From Pseudoselenomonas ruminantium (GTDB lineage: Bacteria; Bacillota; Negativicutes; Selenomonadales; Selenomonadaceae), in contig DFHU01000012.1 in NCBI GenBank assembly GCA_002373045.1, positions 1 through 33,875 of the forward strand: a stretch of 33,875 bases of DNA, given 5' to 3'. This document shows, one piece after another, positions 1 through 7,080 of this stretch; positions within the stretch are counted from its first letter, which is position 1, and each line of letters begins with the position of its first letter. The position numbers and the translations under genes were made by a program. Below the pieces are notes generated by a model that saw only the letters and a list, made by a program, of their open reading frames with translations, was not told where the DNA came from and searched no databases.

Positions 1-27
1 ACTGCCCGATAAACTGCAATTTGCCAA

Positions 28-63
28 AAAATCCGCTGACGCCTCATTGCATCAACGGATTTT
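28..63 (-). terminator. Intrinsic terminator of the yaaR-to-GH3 operon
   Basis: Inverted repeat with arms AAAATCCG (28-35) and CGGATTTT (56-63). Allowing G-U pairs, the stem extends inward to about 15 bp around a six-base loop. Read on the minus strand, the hairpin runs into a U tract (A run at 26-31 on the plus strand). It starts 16 bases past the GH3 stop codon. Confidence 0.8.
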
Positions 64-78
64 CCTCATGTTCACATT

Positions 79-1197
79 TTAACTTTTATGCAGCAATTTC
101 ATTTTAACTATCCGCTTTACGGATTCGTTTATGCGTTCTTCACTGATGATGCCCTTTTCCGCAGCTTCCAATATGCCTAAATAAACATCCGTTTCATGGG
201 CATATTCATGGCATACCAGTGCAATATCTGCCCCTGCCTGAACAGCCTGCACCCCCAAATTGCGGAATTCACCATATTTGGACACCGCGCCCATTCCGAG
301 CGAATCCGTGACGATTACGCCGTTAAAGCCCAGTTCCTGCCGCAAAAGTTTCGTCTGCACCTCTGCCGACAGGCTGGCTGTATGGTCTTTATCCAGTGCC
401 GGATAGATGAGATGCGATACCATAATCATGAAGTTTTCCGGGCTGTGATTAGCGATGATTTCCTTGAACGGCACTAAATCCTGTGCCATGAGCTCATCCT
501 TCGTGGCGGGAATTTCTGACTTGTCGATATGAGAATCCACCTGTCCGCGGCCAATACCGGGGAAATGTTTCAACGTGTAGATGACATGCGCGGACTCATA
601 GCCCTGTGCAGCAGCAGCGACAAATTTTGCCACGATCCTGCCATCCGTGGAAAACTCCCGCGGATTTGTCCCCACATCCGCTACCGGCGCAAAGTTCACA
701 TTGATGCCCAAATCCTTCAGGCGGGTGCCAGTCTTCTGTGCCCAGCTTTCTGCCTGCGTATTGTCGCCGGTCTGTCCCAGACTCTGCGCAGACGGCGGCG
801 GCTCGATAAATCCCTTGCCACGGGCTACCGTGCCGCCTTCTTCGTCAATGGCAATAAACAGGGGAACTTTAGCAGCCTGTGCCTGCAAATCTGCCGTAAG
901 CTTTTTGGTCTGTTCTGCCGACTGCAAATTTCTGTCGAAGAAAATCACGCCGCCGATATGATACTGATTGAGCATATAACGGCTGTCGTCATTGATTTCC
1001 GTGCCATACACGCCAATCATGACCATCTGCCCCACCTTTTCCGGCAGAGTCATATCCGCAACGATGGCATTTACCTTGTCATCCAATGTCTGCGGCTTGG
1101 CATCCGTTTTATCGGCCTCCGATACCTTACCACAACCAGCCAACAACACCAGCAACATCACCAGCGTTAAAGCAAAAAACCGTTTGCTAATCCCCAT
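79..1197 (-). CDS. nagZ: Glycoside hydrolase family 3 lipoprotein, NagZ-like beta-N-acetylhexosaminidase
   Basis: Predicted to remove terminal N-acetylglucosamine from muropeptides or amino-sugar glycans, acting at the cell envelope. The 372-residue product begins with a lipoprotein signal ending in the lipobox LLAGC. The single (beta/alpha)8 GH3 domain follows, with the NagZ hallmarks KHFPGIGRG...DSH (the His-Asp general acid/base loop) and VTDSLGMGA (nucleophile Asp). There is no second GH3 domain, as in NagZ. The ATG at 1197 is chosen over a TTG at 1215 because AAGGGGG sits seven bases upstream and it places the signal peptide correctly. It is the last gene of the operon, just after rsmI. 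NagZ is cytoplasmic in E. coli, but lipoprotein forms are known in Firmicutes. Substrate specificity is inferred from family only. Confidence 0.85.
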   Translation of the reverse strand: MGISKRFFALTLVMLLVLLAGCGKVSEADKTDAKPQTLDDKVNAIVADMTLPEKVGQMVMIGVYGTEINDDSRYMLNQYHIGGVIFFDRNLQSAEQTKKLTADLQAQAAKVPLFIAIDEEGGTVARGKGFIEPPPSAQSLGQTGDNTQAESWAQKTGTRLKDLGINVNFAPVADVGTNPREFSTDGRIVAKFVAAAAQGYESAHVIYTLKHFPGIGRGQVDSHIDKSEIPATKDELMAQDLVPFKEIIANHSPENFMIMVSHLIYPALDKDHTASLSAEVQTKLLRQELGFNGVIVTDSLGMGAVSKYGEFRNLGVQAVQAGADIALVCHEYAHETDVYLGILEAAEKGIISEERINESVKRIVKMKLLHKS

Positions 1198-1211
1198 GAT
1201 TATCCCCCTTG

Positions 1212-2057
1212 TCAATCCTCCAGCATTGCCTGATAGACGTCCCGGCGGGAAATGCCCAACGCCTTGGCCGTCTCCCGCATAGCTGTCTTTTTATCCATCC
1301 CCTGCGCGATAAAATGCGCACAGCATTCTTTCGGGTCAGTGGGCAGCGTATCTGCTACAGCAGCCACTTCTCCGTCAAAACCTGCCACCACGATGACGTA
1401 TTCCCCACGCGGGTCATTTTCCTCGTAGTGCGCCATGATTTGGCTAAGGCTTCCGCGCTGGAATTCCTCGAACTTCTTGGTCAGTTCCCGCCCTAAAGCC
1501 ACCTGCCGGTCGCCTAACACATTGTAGAGCGCCTTTAATGTGGCTTTCAGATGATGTGGCGCTTCATAGAAAATCAATGTCTCCGGATAATTCTGTACGC
1601 TTGTCAGGATTTCCTGCTGTTTTTTCGCCGTCTTGGGCAGAAAACCGATAAAGGTGAATCTTGTGGTATCCAACCCCGAACAGATAAGCGCCGACAGGCC
1701 AGCATTCGCACCGGGCAGGGGCGTTACCTTAAAGCCGGCTTCAATGGCCAGCTGGGCCAGATGGCTGCCGGGGTCACAGATACCAGGCAATCCTGCATCG
1801 CTGACACAGATAAGGTCATGGCCTTCCTGCATATAAGCGATAAGCTCCGGCCCCTTGGTGAGCTTGTTGTGCTCATGATAGCTGGTCAGTTTCGTATGAA
1901 TATCAAAATGGGTCAGCAGCTGGCGGGTATGGCGGGTATCCTCAGCGGCGATAAGTTCCACTTCGCCGAGCATCCGCACGGCCCGATAGGTCATATCCTC
2001 CAAATTGCCAATCGGCGTGGCACAAAGGTATAAAGTTGGTATTTTTTCGTTCATCAT
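1212..2057 (-). CDS. rsmI: 16S rRNA (cytidine1402-2'-O)-methyltransferase RsmI
   Basis: Methylates the ribose of C1402 in 16S rRNA, using S-adenosylmethionine, to tune the decoding site. The 281-residue protein has the normal family length and the SAM-dependent tetrapyrrole-methylase fold. It shows the N-terminal signature TLYLCATPIGNLEDMTYRA, then AAEDTRHTRQLL, the glycine-rich SDAGLPGICDPG loop and the LPGANA segment. The gene abuts trmN6 (its start follows the upstream TGA directly) and is followed by the GH3 lipoprotein gene. The same order, trmN6-like gene then rsmI, occurs as yabB...yabC-region genes in Bacillus, which supports the call. Two adjacent ATG codons (2057 and 2054) could serve as start. 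Confidence 0.96.
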   Translation of the reverse strand: MMNEKIPTLYLCATPIGNLEDMTYRAVRMLGEVELIAAEDTRHTRQLLTHFDIHTKLTSYHEHNKLTKGPELIAYMQEGHDLICVSDAGLPGICDPGSHLAQLAIEAGFKVTPLPGANAGLSALICSGLDTTRFTFIGFLPKTAKKQQEILTSVQNYPETLIFYEAPHHLKATLKALYNVLGDRQVALGRELTKKFEEFQRGSLSQIMAHYEENDPRGEYVIVVAGFDGEVAAVADTLPTDPKECCAHFIAQGMDKKTAMRETAKALGISRRDVYQAMLED

Positions 2058-2795
2058 TCACATTCCATATATCTGTAAAATCTCGTCGGTATAGGAGCCA
2101 TCCTCTTTATGGACGATTAAGGGCGGCAGGACTTTAAGCCCGCCGGAACTTGCTCCTACTACGGCCTCTATAAGCATCATATTCGGTGCTTTGCCCTCTT
2201 TGGGCTGCACCATCTGCAGACGTTTTACCTCCATCTGCTTTTCATGGAGAGCCACGATGATTTCCCCTAACCGCTCCGGCAGATGCACCATGCCAAAGTG
2301 CCCGCCAAAGCGCAGGGCAAAGCGCGCCGCACTGACTACATCATAAAGCGTCGCCGTAAACTCATGGCGGGCCCGCGCCACGCCGGAAAGTTTATTGGCC
2401 TGTCCTTCCCCCACCGGGCGGTAAGGCGGATTTGCCAGCACCACATCAAAGGATTCCGGCTTATAAAGTTCCCGAATCGAACGATAGTCGCCCTCCCGGA
2501 CGAAAATCTTATCTTCCAGTTCATTGAGCCAAACATTGCGGGCAGCCAGTTCAGCCATAACCGGATTTAACTCCACCGCGTCCACACGGGCCACCTCATC
2601 AGCGATAATCAGGGGGATTACCCCCGTACCAGTGCCCAGTTCCAACACCTTCTGGCGGGACTTCAAGGATAAAAAATGAGCCAGCAGCACGGCATCCAGA
2701 GAAAAGCAGAATTCCTGCGTATTCTGGATGATATGCCGCCCGCTCTTCATCAAGTCGTCCAGCCGTTCATATTCGCCTAAACGTACTTCCCGCAT
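2058..2795 (-). CDS. trmN6: tRNA1(Val) (adenine37-N6)-methyltransferase family protein (YabB/YfiC type)
   Basis: A Rossmann-fold SAM-dependent N6-adenine methyltransferase of 245 residues. The SAM-binding motif I LELGTGTGVIPLI lies at about residues 51-63 and the catalytic NPPY motif at about 122-125, which places it in the N6-adenine MTase class. The family member YfiC (TrmN6) modifies A37 of tRNA1(Val); the RNA target here is inferred. The ATG at 2795 overlaps the ricT stop as TGATG, so the two are probably translationally coupled. A TTG one codon upstream is less likely. In Bacillus subtilis the DnaA regulator gene yabA lies between the ricT and yabB homologues; it is absent here. Confidence 0.88.
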   Translation of the reverse strand: MREVRLGEYERLDDLMKSGRHIIQNTQEFCFSLDAVLLAHFLSLKSRQKVLELGTGTGVIPLIIADEVARVDAVELNPVMAELAARNVWLNELEDKIFVREGDYRSIRELYKPESFDVVLANPPYRPVGEGQANKLSGVARARHEFTATLYDVVSAARFALRFGGHFGMVHLPERLGEIIVALHEKQMEVKRLQMVQPKEGKAPNMMLIEAVVGASSGGLKVLPPLIVHKEDGSYTDEILQIYGM

Positions 2796-3916
2796 CAATG
2801 GCGCTCCTTGTTTTCCCGGTTCCGCTTGTCGCTGCGCTTATTGTTTTTAGCGCGGCCATCACGATTGTTGCGGCGATGTTCCCGGTTATCCCGGTTGCGA
2901 TTATGAGTGCTATGGGAACGATGACCACCCTCCCGGCGGTTTTCACGGTTCTCACGCGGACGGCGTTCACGCCGCTCACGATTTTCCCGTGGCTGCTGTT
3001 CTTCATCACCAGCAACATCAGCCAAAAGCTCTGCGCCATCCATTTCCTGTTCTTCATAAGCCGCCATCAGCGAGGAGGCCATACTGGTTTCCTCCTCGTC
3101 CTTTTCGATAACATCCTCCCAAGAAGCCACAATTGTACGACCGGAATCAAGCAGAATGGTTGCCGAGCGGCGCTGCTGGTTGAGGGAAATCACCTTGCCT
3201 TCCCCTTCCACGGATACCACCCTTGCTCCCTGTGAAGGCGGCAGGACTTTCTTCTGCTGATGCGGGCAATCTCCACCACAATAGCAGTCGTTTTCGTATT
3301 TCAGGCAGCACATCAGACGGCCGCAAATGCCGGAAATCTTCGTCGGATTGAGGGACAGATTCTGGTCCTTAGCCATGCGAATGGACACCGGTTCAAAGTC
3401 ACCCAAGAACGTCGCACAGCAAAGCGGCCGCCCGCAGCAACCAATCCCGCCCATAAATTTGGCTTCATCACGCACACCAATCTGCCGCAGCTCAATACGC
3501 GTGCGGAAAACAGCCGCCAAATCCTTGACCAGTTCGCGGAAGTCAATGCGGCCATCAGCTGTGAAGTAGAAGATGATTTTATTCATATCGAAGGTGTATT
3601 CCACCTCCACGAGCTTCATGGGCAGGCCATGAGCCGCGATTTTCTCCTCACAGATGCCGAAGGCTTCCTTTTCCTTCTCCTTATTCTCCGCAATGCGGCG
3701 AATATCCGATTCATTGGCAATGCGGTGTACCACTTTAAGCGGCGGGATAATCTTATCCTCAGACTCTTCCCGCGGGCCGATAACTGTTTCACCACATTCC
3801 ATGCCACGGGCCGTTTCCACAATAACCCTGTCGCCCAGCTTAATCTCCAGATTGCCTGGCGCAAAATAATAAATCTTGCCCGCTTTCTTAAAGCGGACAC
3901 CGATAATCGTCTGCAT
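2795..3916 (-). CDS. ricT: PSP1-domain protein RicT (YaaT), iron-sulfur RNase Y regulator
   Basis: RicT forms the Ric (Y-) complex that carries Fe-S clusters and steers RNase Y processing in Bacillus. The 373-residue product contains the PSP1 C-terminal domain with a dense cysteine set: Cys160/161 and 166/167 in GIGCCGRPLCC, Cys198, 203 and 204 in GICGRLMCC, and Cys211, 213 and 217 in CYCGGDC. These match the cluster-binding cysteines of the family. After residue 300 it carries an unusual tail of about 70 residues, rich in Arg, Asn, Glu and Lys (RENRE/RRNNRD repeats), likely disordered and possibly RNA-binding. AGGAG lies six bases before the ATG. It sits between holB and trmN6, as in the Bacillus yaa cluster. 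Confidence 0.93.
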   Translation of the reverse strand: MQTIIGVRFKKAGKIYYFAPGNLEIKLGDRVIVETARGMECGETVIGPREESEDKIIPPLKVVHRIANESDIRRIAENKEKEKEAFGICEEKIAAHGLPMKLVEVEYTFDMNKIIFYFTADGRIDFRELVKDLAAVFRTRIELRQIGVRDEAKFMGGIGCCGRPLCCATFLGDFEPVSIRMAKDQNLSLNPTKISGICGRLMCCLKYENDCYCGGDCPHQQKKVLPPSQGARVVSVEGEGKVISLNQQRRSATILLDSGRTIVASWEDVIEKDEEETSMASSLMAAYEEQEMDGAELLADVAGDEEQQPRENRERRERRPRENRENRREGGHRSHSTHNRNRDNREHRRNNRDGRAKNNKRSDKRNRENKERH

Positions 3917-3947
3917 AAAAATCTCCTAAATCTATCGTTAATCTGCC

Positions 3948-4967
3948 TCAACGGCAATCCATTAACCGAATAAAATACCCTTCCAGTTGCAAGCGCAGGT
4001 TTACATTAGCCTGCAAGCGCTGACTAAACGTTCGTGTCTCCGTCAGCATGGCAAAAAGCCTGCCTTTGGAAAACCTGGGCAACAGTTCCCCTAGTTTTCC
4101 CCGCAGGTCATGATTATAGAGCAGCGGACTTGCCCCATCCTCGTAGAGAAGCAGCATATCCCGCAGCAGCATATTGATGTACAGCACCCATTCACTGAGC
4201 CGTTCTCTTTCCATTTCGCTTTTGGCTGCTGCCTCCGTCCAAAGCTTATTCATCGTAAACTCCGGCAGGCCAGCTAAAAAGTTCACCGCATCTTCCCGCA
4301 GCTCCAGACCACCATGCTGGCTAAGGCTTAGCGCTTTTCCCAAGCTGCCATCAGCCAAACAGGCAATTTTCTCCGCCTCTGCTGCAGGAATTTGCCGTTT
4401 GATGAGTTCTCCCTGCAATTCCTCAGGGGAAAGCATTCCAAAAGACACAGGCATACAGCGGGACACAATCGTTGACAGAAGCCGGCTTCGATTCTGCGCA
4501 ATCAGAATGAACGTCACCTGCCCCTCCGGCTCTTCCAAGGTCTTCAGCAGACTGTTGGCCGCAGGTTCATTCATCGTATCTGCGTCATCAATAAGTACAA
4601 CCCGACGACCGGCCTGTACCGCCGAACGCGATACCACCGTCTGCATCTCGCGGATAGCCTCTATGCGAATAATGCGGGTGGATTTTCCCCGTACCTCCGG
4701 CAGGAGTTCATAGTAATCGGGATGCGTCCCCGCCATCATGGCCCGACAATTATCGCAAACGCCGCAGGGAGCATGCTCATGGCCGCAAAGAATGGCTGCG
4801 GCTAATATTTGGCCGCAAAGTTTCTTGCCAATCCCCGCTTCCCCCAAAAAGAGCAGGGCATGCGGGAGCCGCCCCTCCTGCAACTGGACGGTCAGCTCCT
4901 TTATCTGCTCCCGATGACCGGTCAAACTATCCCAACGTAAATCCACAACGCTCCACTCACTAATCAC
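3948..4967 (-). CDS. holB: DNA polymerase III, delta' subunit
   Basis: Clamp-loader subunit that helps load the sliding clamp on primed DNA. The 339-residue protein has a degenerate Walker A LGEAGIGKK at about residues 41-49 and a zinc module with Cys61, 68, 71 and 74 (CGHEHAPCGVCDNC). It also has the SLLKTLEEPEG segment of clamp-loader AAA+ proteins and an SRC motif in IVSRCMP. The start is GTG at 4967, overlapping the yaaR stop codon (GTGA), which suggests translational coupling. The C-terminal third is helical, as in the clamp-loader collar domain. Its place after yaaR and before ricT is the classic Firmicute order. Confidence 0.94.
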   Translation of the reverse strand: MISEWSVVDLRWDSLTGHREQIKELTVQLQEGRLPHALLFLGEAGIGKKLCGQILAAAILCGHEHAPCGVCDNCRAMMAGTHPDYYELLPEVRGKSTRIIRIEAIREMQTVVSRSAVQAGRRVVLIDDADTMNEPAANSLLKTLEEPEGQVTFILIAQNRSRLLSTIVSRCMPVSFGMLSPEELQGELIKRQIPAAEAEKIACLADGSLGKALSLSQHGGLELREDAVNFLAGLPEFTMNKLWTEAAAKSEMERERLSEWVLYINMLLRDMLLLYEDGASPLLYNHDLRGKLGELLPRFSKGRLFAMLTETRTFSQRLQANVNLRLQLEGYFIRLMDCR

Positions 4968-5416
4968 ATATACAAATCCACCAGCATGCCCCGGATGGCA
5001 TCATGGCTGGCAATGATATCCAACTGTTCAGACTGGCCCAGACGAATCTTTTCTGCCATTTCCTCCAGCTTTCGGTCAATCTTGCGCACAGTGGTGTAAA
5101 CCTTCTGCCGTCCCATACGATCCCAGCCTGCCTGACTATGCAGCTGATACATACGGTTTACCGCTTCGCCGACGAAATTCTTAATCAACGTCCGGTAAGA
5201 TTTCAACTCATCATAAGTAGGGGTCTTGGAAAGCCTTGCCCCCTGCTCATCAATCTGTTTTAACAGCTTGTCCAACTGTTCTGTAGAAAGGCTGTCCTCC
5301 TGCTCCATAAGTTCCAGAGAAAAATCCGTGTCGCCGCTTTCCACTCGCTCATCCCGGCCCAATGCCCGGGTAAACGCAGTTTCCTGCGTGGTACGGCTGT
5401 CCACTTTCAATGGCAT
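4964..5416 (-). CDS. yaaR: YaaR family protein (DUF327)
   Basis: A small, charged and almost wholly helical protein of about 150 residues, matching the DUF327 family. Conserved features visible are LDKLLKQIDEQGARLSKTPTYDELKSYR in the middle and the RKIDRKLEEMAEKI helix near the C terminus. Its biochemical role is unknown. It is nearly always found upstream of holB in Firmicutes, as here, with a four-base overlap. Three closely spaced possible starts exist (GTG 5425, ATG 5422, ATG 5416). The last is preferred because GGTGA lies five bases upstream of it. It is the first gene of the housekeeping operon. Confidence 0.88.
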   Translation of the reverse strand: MPLKVDSRTTQETAFTRALGRDERVESGDTDFSLELMEQEDSLSTEQLDKLLKQIDEQGARLSKTPTYDELKSYRTLIKNFVGEAVNRMYQLHSQAGWDRMGRQKVYTTVRKIDRKLEEMAEKIRLGQSEQLDIIASHDAIRGMLVDLYM

Positions 5417-5467
5417 AATCATCACCCGCTTCGCCTAGTAGGTTTTATTCACACTTTGTTATTTTAA

Positions 5468-5496
5468 ATTATAGCGGTTTAATGGGCAATATGCAA
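5468..5496 (-). promoter_or_regulatory. Promoter of the yaaR operon
   Basis: On the minus strand TTGCAT (5491-5496), a 17-base spacer and a perfect TATAAT (5468-5473). The -35 matches consensus at only three positions. The next gene downstream is yaaR, about 50 bases away. Confidence 0.6.
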
Positions 5497-5497
5497 C

Positions 5498-5525
5498 AAA
5501 AAACCGCCCCGAAGAGCGGTTAAAA
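5498..5525 (-). terminator. Intrinsic terminator with UUCG tetraloop
   Basis: Minus-strand stem AACCGCTC / GGGCGGTT (one U-G pair) closed by a UUCG tetraloop and followed by six U residues (A run at 5498-5503). It lies nine bases past the stop of the 3D-domain gene and separates it from the yaaR promoter. Confidence 0.88.
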
Positions 5526-5533
5526 AGACACTA

Positions 5534-6178
5534 TCAATCCACAATAATAATCTCCAAATCACGCCGGCCAAAAGCCAATGCTTCCTCGTGCGTGTCAAAT
5601 GCCACGTCGATGCGCTGGCCGTGAATAGAGCCGCCAATATCTTCTGCCACAGCATCACCATAACCGGGAATAAATACATGCGTTCCCAACGGAATTACAT
5701 TGGGGTCAACAGCAATCACGCCATGACGCACCAAGGTACCGCTGGCGGTGTGCTTGCTATTGCCGGGGTCATAAGCGCTATAACCAGAAGCGGAAACATA
5801 CATCGCTCGTCCGCTGGGAATAGCTGCTGCTTCATGATGAGACGCCTTCGCCTTTTTTCGGGGGCGTTCCACCTCATCCGCTGCGCCTTCATAGGTCTTG
5901 CCATCGGAAAGATAGTAATAGGTTCCATCTCCACAAACGCCATCTTCCGTTAGACCTCGTGATTGTTGAAACTTCTTTATCGCCGCCACCGTAAGGGGGC
6001 CGCAATCGCCATCGGCCTCGCCCTCCAAAAAGCCCTGTTCAATCAGAAGTTCCTGCACATGACGCACCGCTTCACCAGAGGAACCTTCCTTCACCAATAT
6101 CGAAGCGGCTGCCGGGGCCACCGTACAACACATAAATACCAGGGTAAATAAAACTAACCGAAATGCCTGCTTACGCAA
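5534..6178 (-). CDS. Secreted peptidoglycan-binding and 3D (Asp-Asp-Asp) domain protein
   Basis: Likely cell-wall hydrolase or lytic transglycosylase-like protein acting in the periplasm. From the chosen start the order is signal peptide (hydrophobic core LVLFTLVFMCC, cleavage near APAAA), a PG_binding_1 domain (GSSGEAVRHVQELLIEQGFL...GPLTVAAIKKFQQ), a Lys/Arg-rich linker, and a 3D domain with the three key aspartates in AEDIGGSIHGQRIDVAF. The TTG at 6178 is preferred over the ATG at 6208. It has GAGGTG six bases upstream, whereas the ATG would leave a leader of only about 13 bases from the likely promoter and has no Shine-Dalgarno sequence. The exact bond cleaved cannot be told from sequence. 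Confidence 0.85.
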   Translation of the reverse strand: MRKQAFRLVLFTLVFMCCTVAPAAASILVKEGSSGEAVRHVQELLIEQGFLEGEADGDCGPLTVAAIKKFQQSRGLTEDGVCGDGTYYYLSDGKTYEGAADEVERPRKKAKASHHEAAAIPSGRAMYVSASGYSAYDPGNSKHTASGTLVRHGVIAVDPNVIPLGTHVFIPGYGDAVAEDIGGSIHGQRIDVAFDTHEEALAFGRRDLEIIIVD

Positions 6179-6227
6179 TAAAATCACCTCACTAGCTTTT
6201 CTATCCATTTTTATGCACTCTTTGCAT

Positions 6228-6257
6228 ATTTTAACAAAAAGCGTTTCTTTTCGTCAA
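6228..6257 (-). promoter_or_regulatory. Promoter of the 3D-domain protein gene
   Basis: Minus strand TTGACG (6252-6257), an 18-base spacer and TAAAAT (6228-6233). It predicts an RNA start near 6221, which favours the TTG start at 6178 for the downstream gene. Confidence 0.6.
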
Positions 6258-6303
6258 ATGAAACCCAATTTCTTCGTTTTGCTTCTTTTAGGGAGATATA
6301 AAC

Positions 6304-6328
6304 GAAAAAGCGCCGCTTTCGCGACGCT
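6304..6328 (-). terminator. Terminator of the tRNA operon
   Basis: Minus-strand stem AGCGTCGC / GCGGCGCT with a GAAA tetraloop and a run of five U residues (A run at 6305-6309). It lies 12 bases beyond the 3' end of tRNA-Tyr. Confidence 0.88.
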
Positions 6329-6340
6329 GTTCTTTGCAAG

Positions 6341-6426
6341 TGGTGGGCAGGGATGGATTCGAACCATCGTAATCCGAAGATGACAGATTTACAGTCTGTT
6401 GCCTTTAACCACTCGGCCACCTACCC
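6341..6426 (-). tRNA. tRNA-Tyr (GTA)
   Basis: 86 nt with CCA encoded. The acceptor arm GGGTAGG pairs with CCTGCCC (one G-U). The anticodon loop CTGTAAA gives GTA, and the long variable arm is expected for a class II tRNA. Last of five tRNAs in the operon. Confidence 0.95.
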
Positions 6427-6433
6427 ATAAAAA

Positions 6434-6511
6434 TGGTGACCCAGGAGGGACTCGAACCCCCGACCCTTTGATTCGTAGTCAAATACTCTAATCCAACTGA
6501 GCTACTGAGTC
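6434..6511 (-). tRNA. tRNA-Arg (ACG)
   Basis: CCA is encoded. The acceptor GACTCAG pairs with CTGGGTC (one G-U). The anticodon stem TTTGA/TCAAA encloses the loop CTACGAA, giving ACG. The wobble A should be deaminated to inosine to read CGN codons. Confidence 0.95.
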
Positions 6512-6537
6512 ATTTATATATTGAAGTTTTTTGTAAT

Positions 6538-6614
6538 TGGTGGGCCCACTTGGACTCGAACCAAGGACCGACCGGTTATGAGCCGGTTGCTCTAACCAAC
6601 TGAGCTATAGGCCC
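6538..6614 (-). tRNA. tRNA with CAT anticodon (elongator Met or Ile2)
   Basis: 77 nt with CCA encoded. Acceptor GGGCCTA / TGGGCCC and anticodon loop CTCATAA between ACCGG and CCGGT. It is not the initiator, because position 1 pairs with 72 as G-C and the anticodon stem lacks the three G-C pairs. The body and the GGCTCATAACC loop region resemble the lysidine-modified Ile2 tRNA of Bacillus more than its elongator Met tRNA, but sequence alone does not settle this. Confidence 0.85.
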
Positions 6615-6642
6615 AAGTTTTACATCAAACTTACAAACAATA

Positions 6643-6718
6643 TGGAGCGGAAAACGAGACTCGAACTCGCGACCCCCACCTTGGCAAGGTGATGCTCTAC
6701 CAACTGAGCTATTTCCGC
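6643..6718 (-). tRNA. tRNA-Gly (GCC), copy 2 in transcript order
   Basis: 76 nt with CCA encoded. Acceptor GCGGAAA / TTTCCGC with discriminator U. The anticodon loop TTGCCAA gives GCC. Identical to the copy at 6725-6800, forming an 82-bp tandem repeat. Confidence 0.96.
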
Positions 6719-6724
6719 ATTTTA

Positions 6725-6800
6725 TGGAGCGGAAAACGAGACTCGAACTCGCGACCCCCACCTTGGCAAGGTGATGCTCTACCAACTGAGCTATTTCCGC
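6725..6800 (-). tRNA. tRNA-Gly (GCC), copy 1 in transcript order
   Basis: Same sequence as the tRNA at 6643-6718, six bases apart. It is the first tRNA of the operon, about 60 bases from the -10 box at 6859-6864. Confidence 0.96.
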
Positions 6801-6858
6801 ATTTCGTCTGACGCTTGACTTCAGAAGTTTTTCTGTATCTCGCTGACTGACAAAATCT

Positions 6859-6887
6859 ATTATATCCACATCATCATCATATGTCAA
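6859..6887 (-). promoter_or_regulatory. Perfect consensus promoter of the tRNA operon
   Basis: Minus strand TTGACA (6882-6887), a 17-base spacer and TATAAT (6859-6864). Both hexamers match sigma-70/A consensus at all positions, as expected for a strong stable-RNA promoter. Confidence 0.92.
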
Positions 6888-7017
6888 CACCTTTTTTCAA
6901 TTTTTTTAAAGTTTTTTTCGCGGCGGGGATTACGCCAGCAATTCGATGTAATAAGACGCGGAGGAAGGGACTATCTGCCCTACGCTCGCCACCACTCCAA
7001 GCCAAACAAAAACAGCT

Positions 7018-7043
7018 TAACATTTCCCTGTATTTTTCGATAA
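7018..7043 (+). promoter_or_regulatory. Possible sigma-28 (FliA/SigD) promoter of flagellin
   Basis: TAAC (7018-7021), 14 bases, then TTCGATAA (7036-7043) resembles the flagellar consensus TAAA-N15-GCCGATAA, with three mismatches and one base less spacing. It lies 37 bases before the flagellin start. The rest of the 280-base gap from 6801 to 7080 holds only the tRNA promoter and no other feature that I can see. Confidence 0.45.
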
Positions 7044-7080
7044 ATATATAGAGAATGTGTGCATTCAAGGAGGAATCATC

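Noticed and set aside
6576..6890. 104-codon minus-strand frame over tRNA genes
   Set aside because: It translates tRNA-Gly and CAT-tRNA sequence (repeated SSVGRASPCQGG-type peptide), a known artefact.
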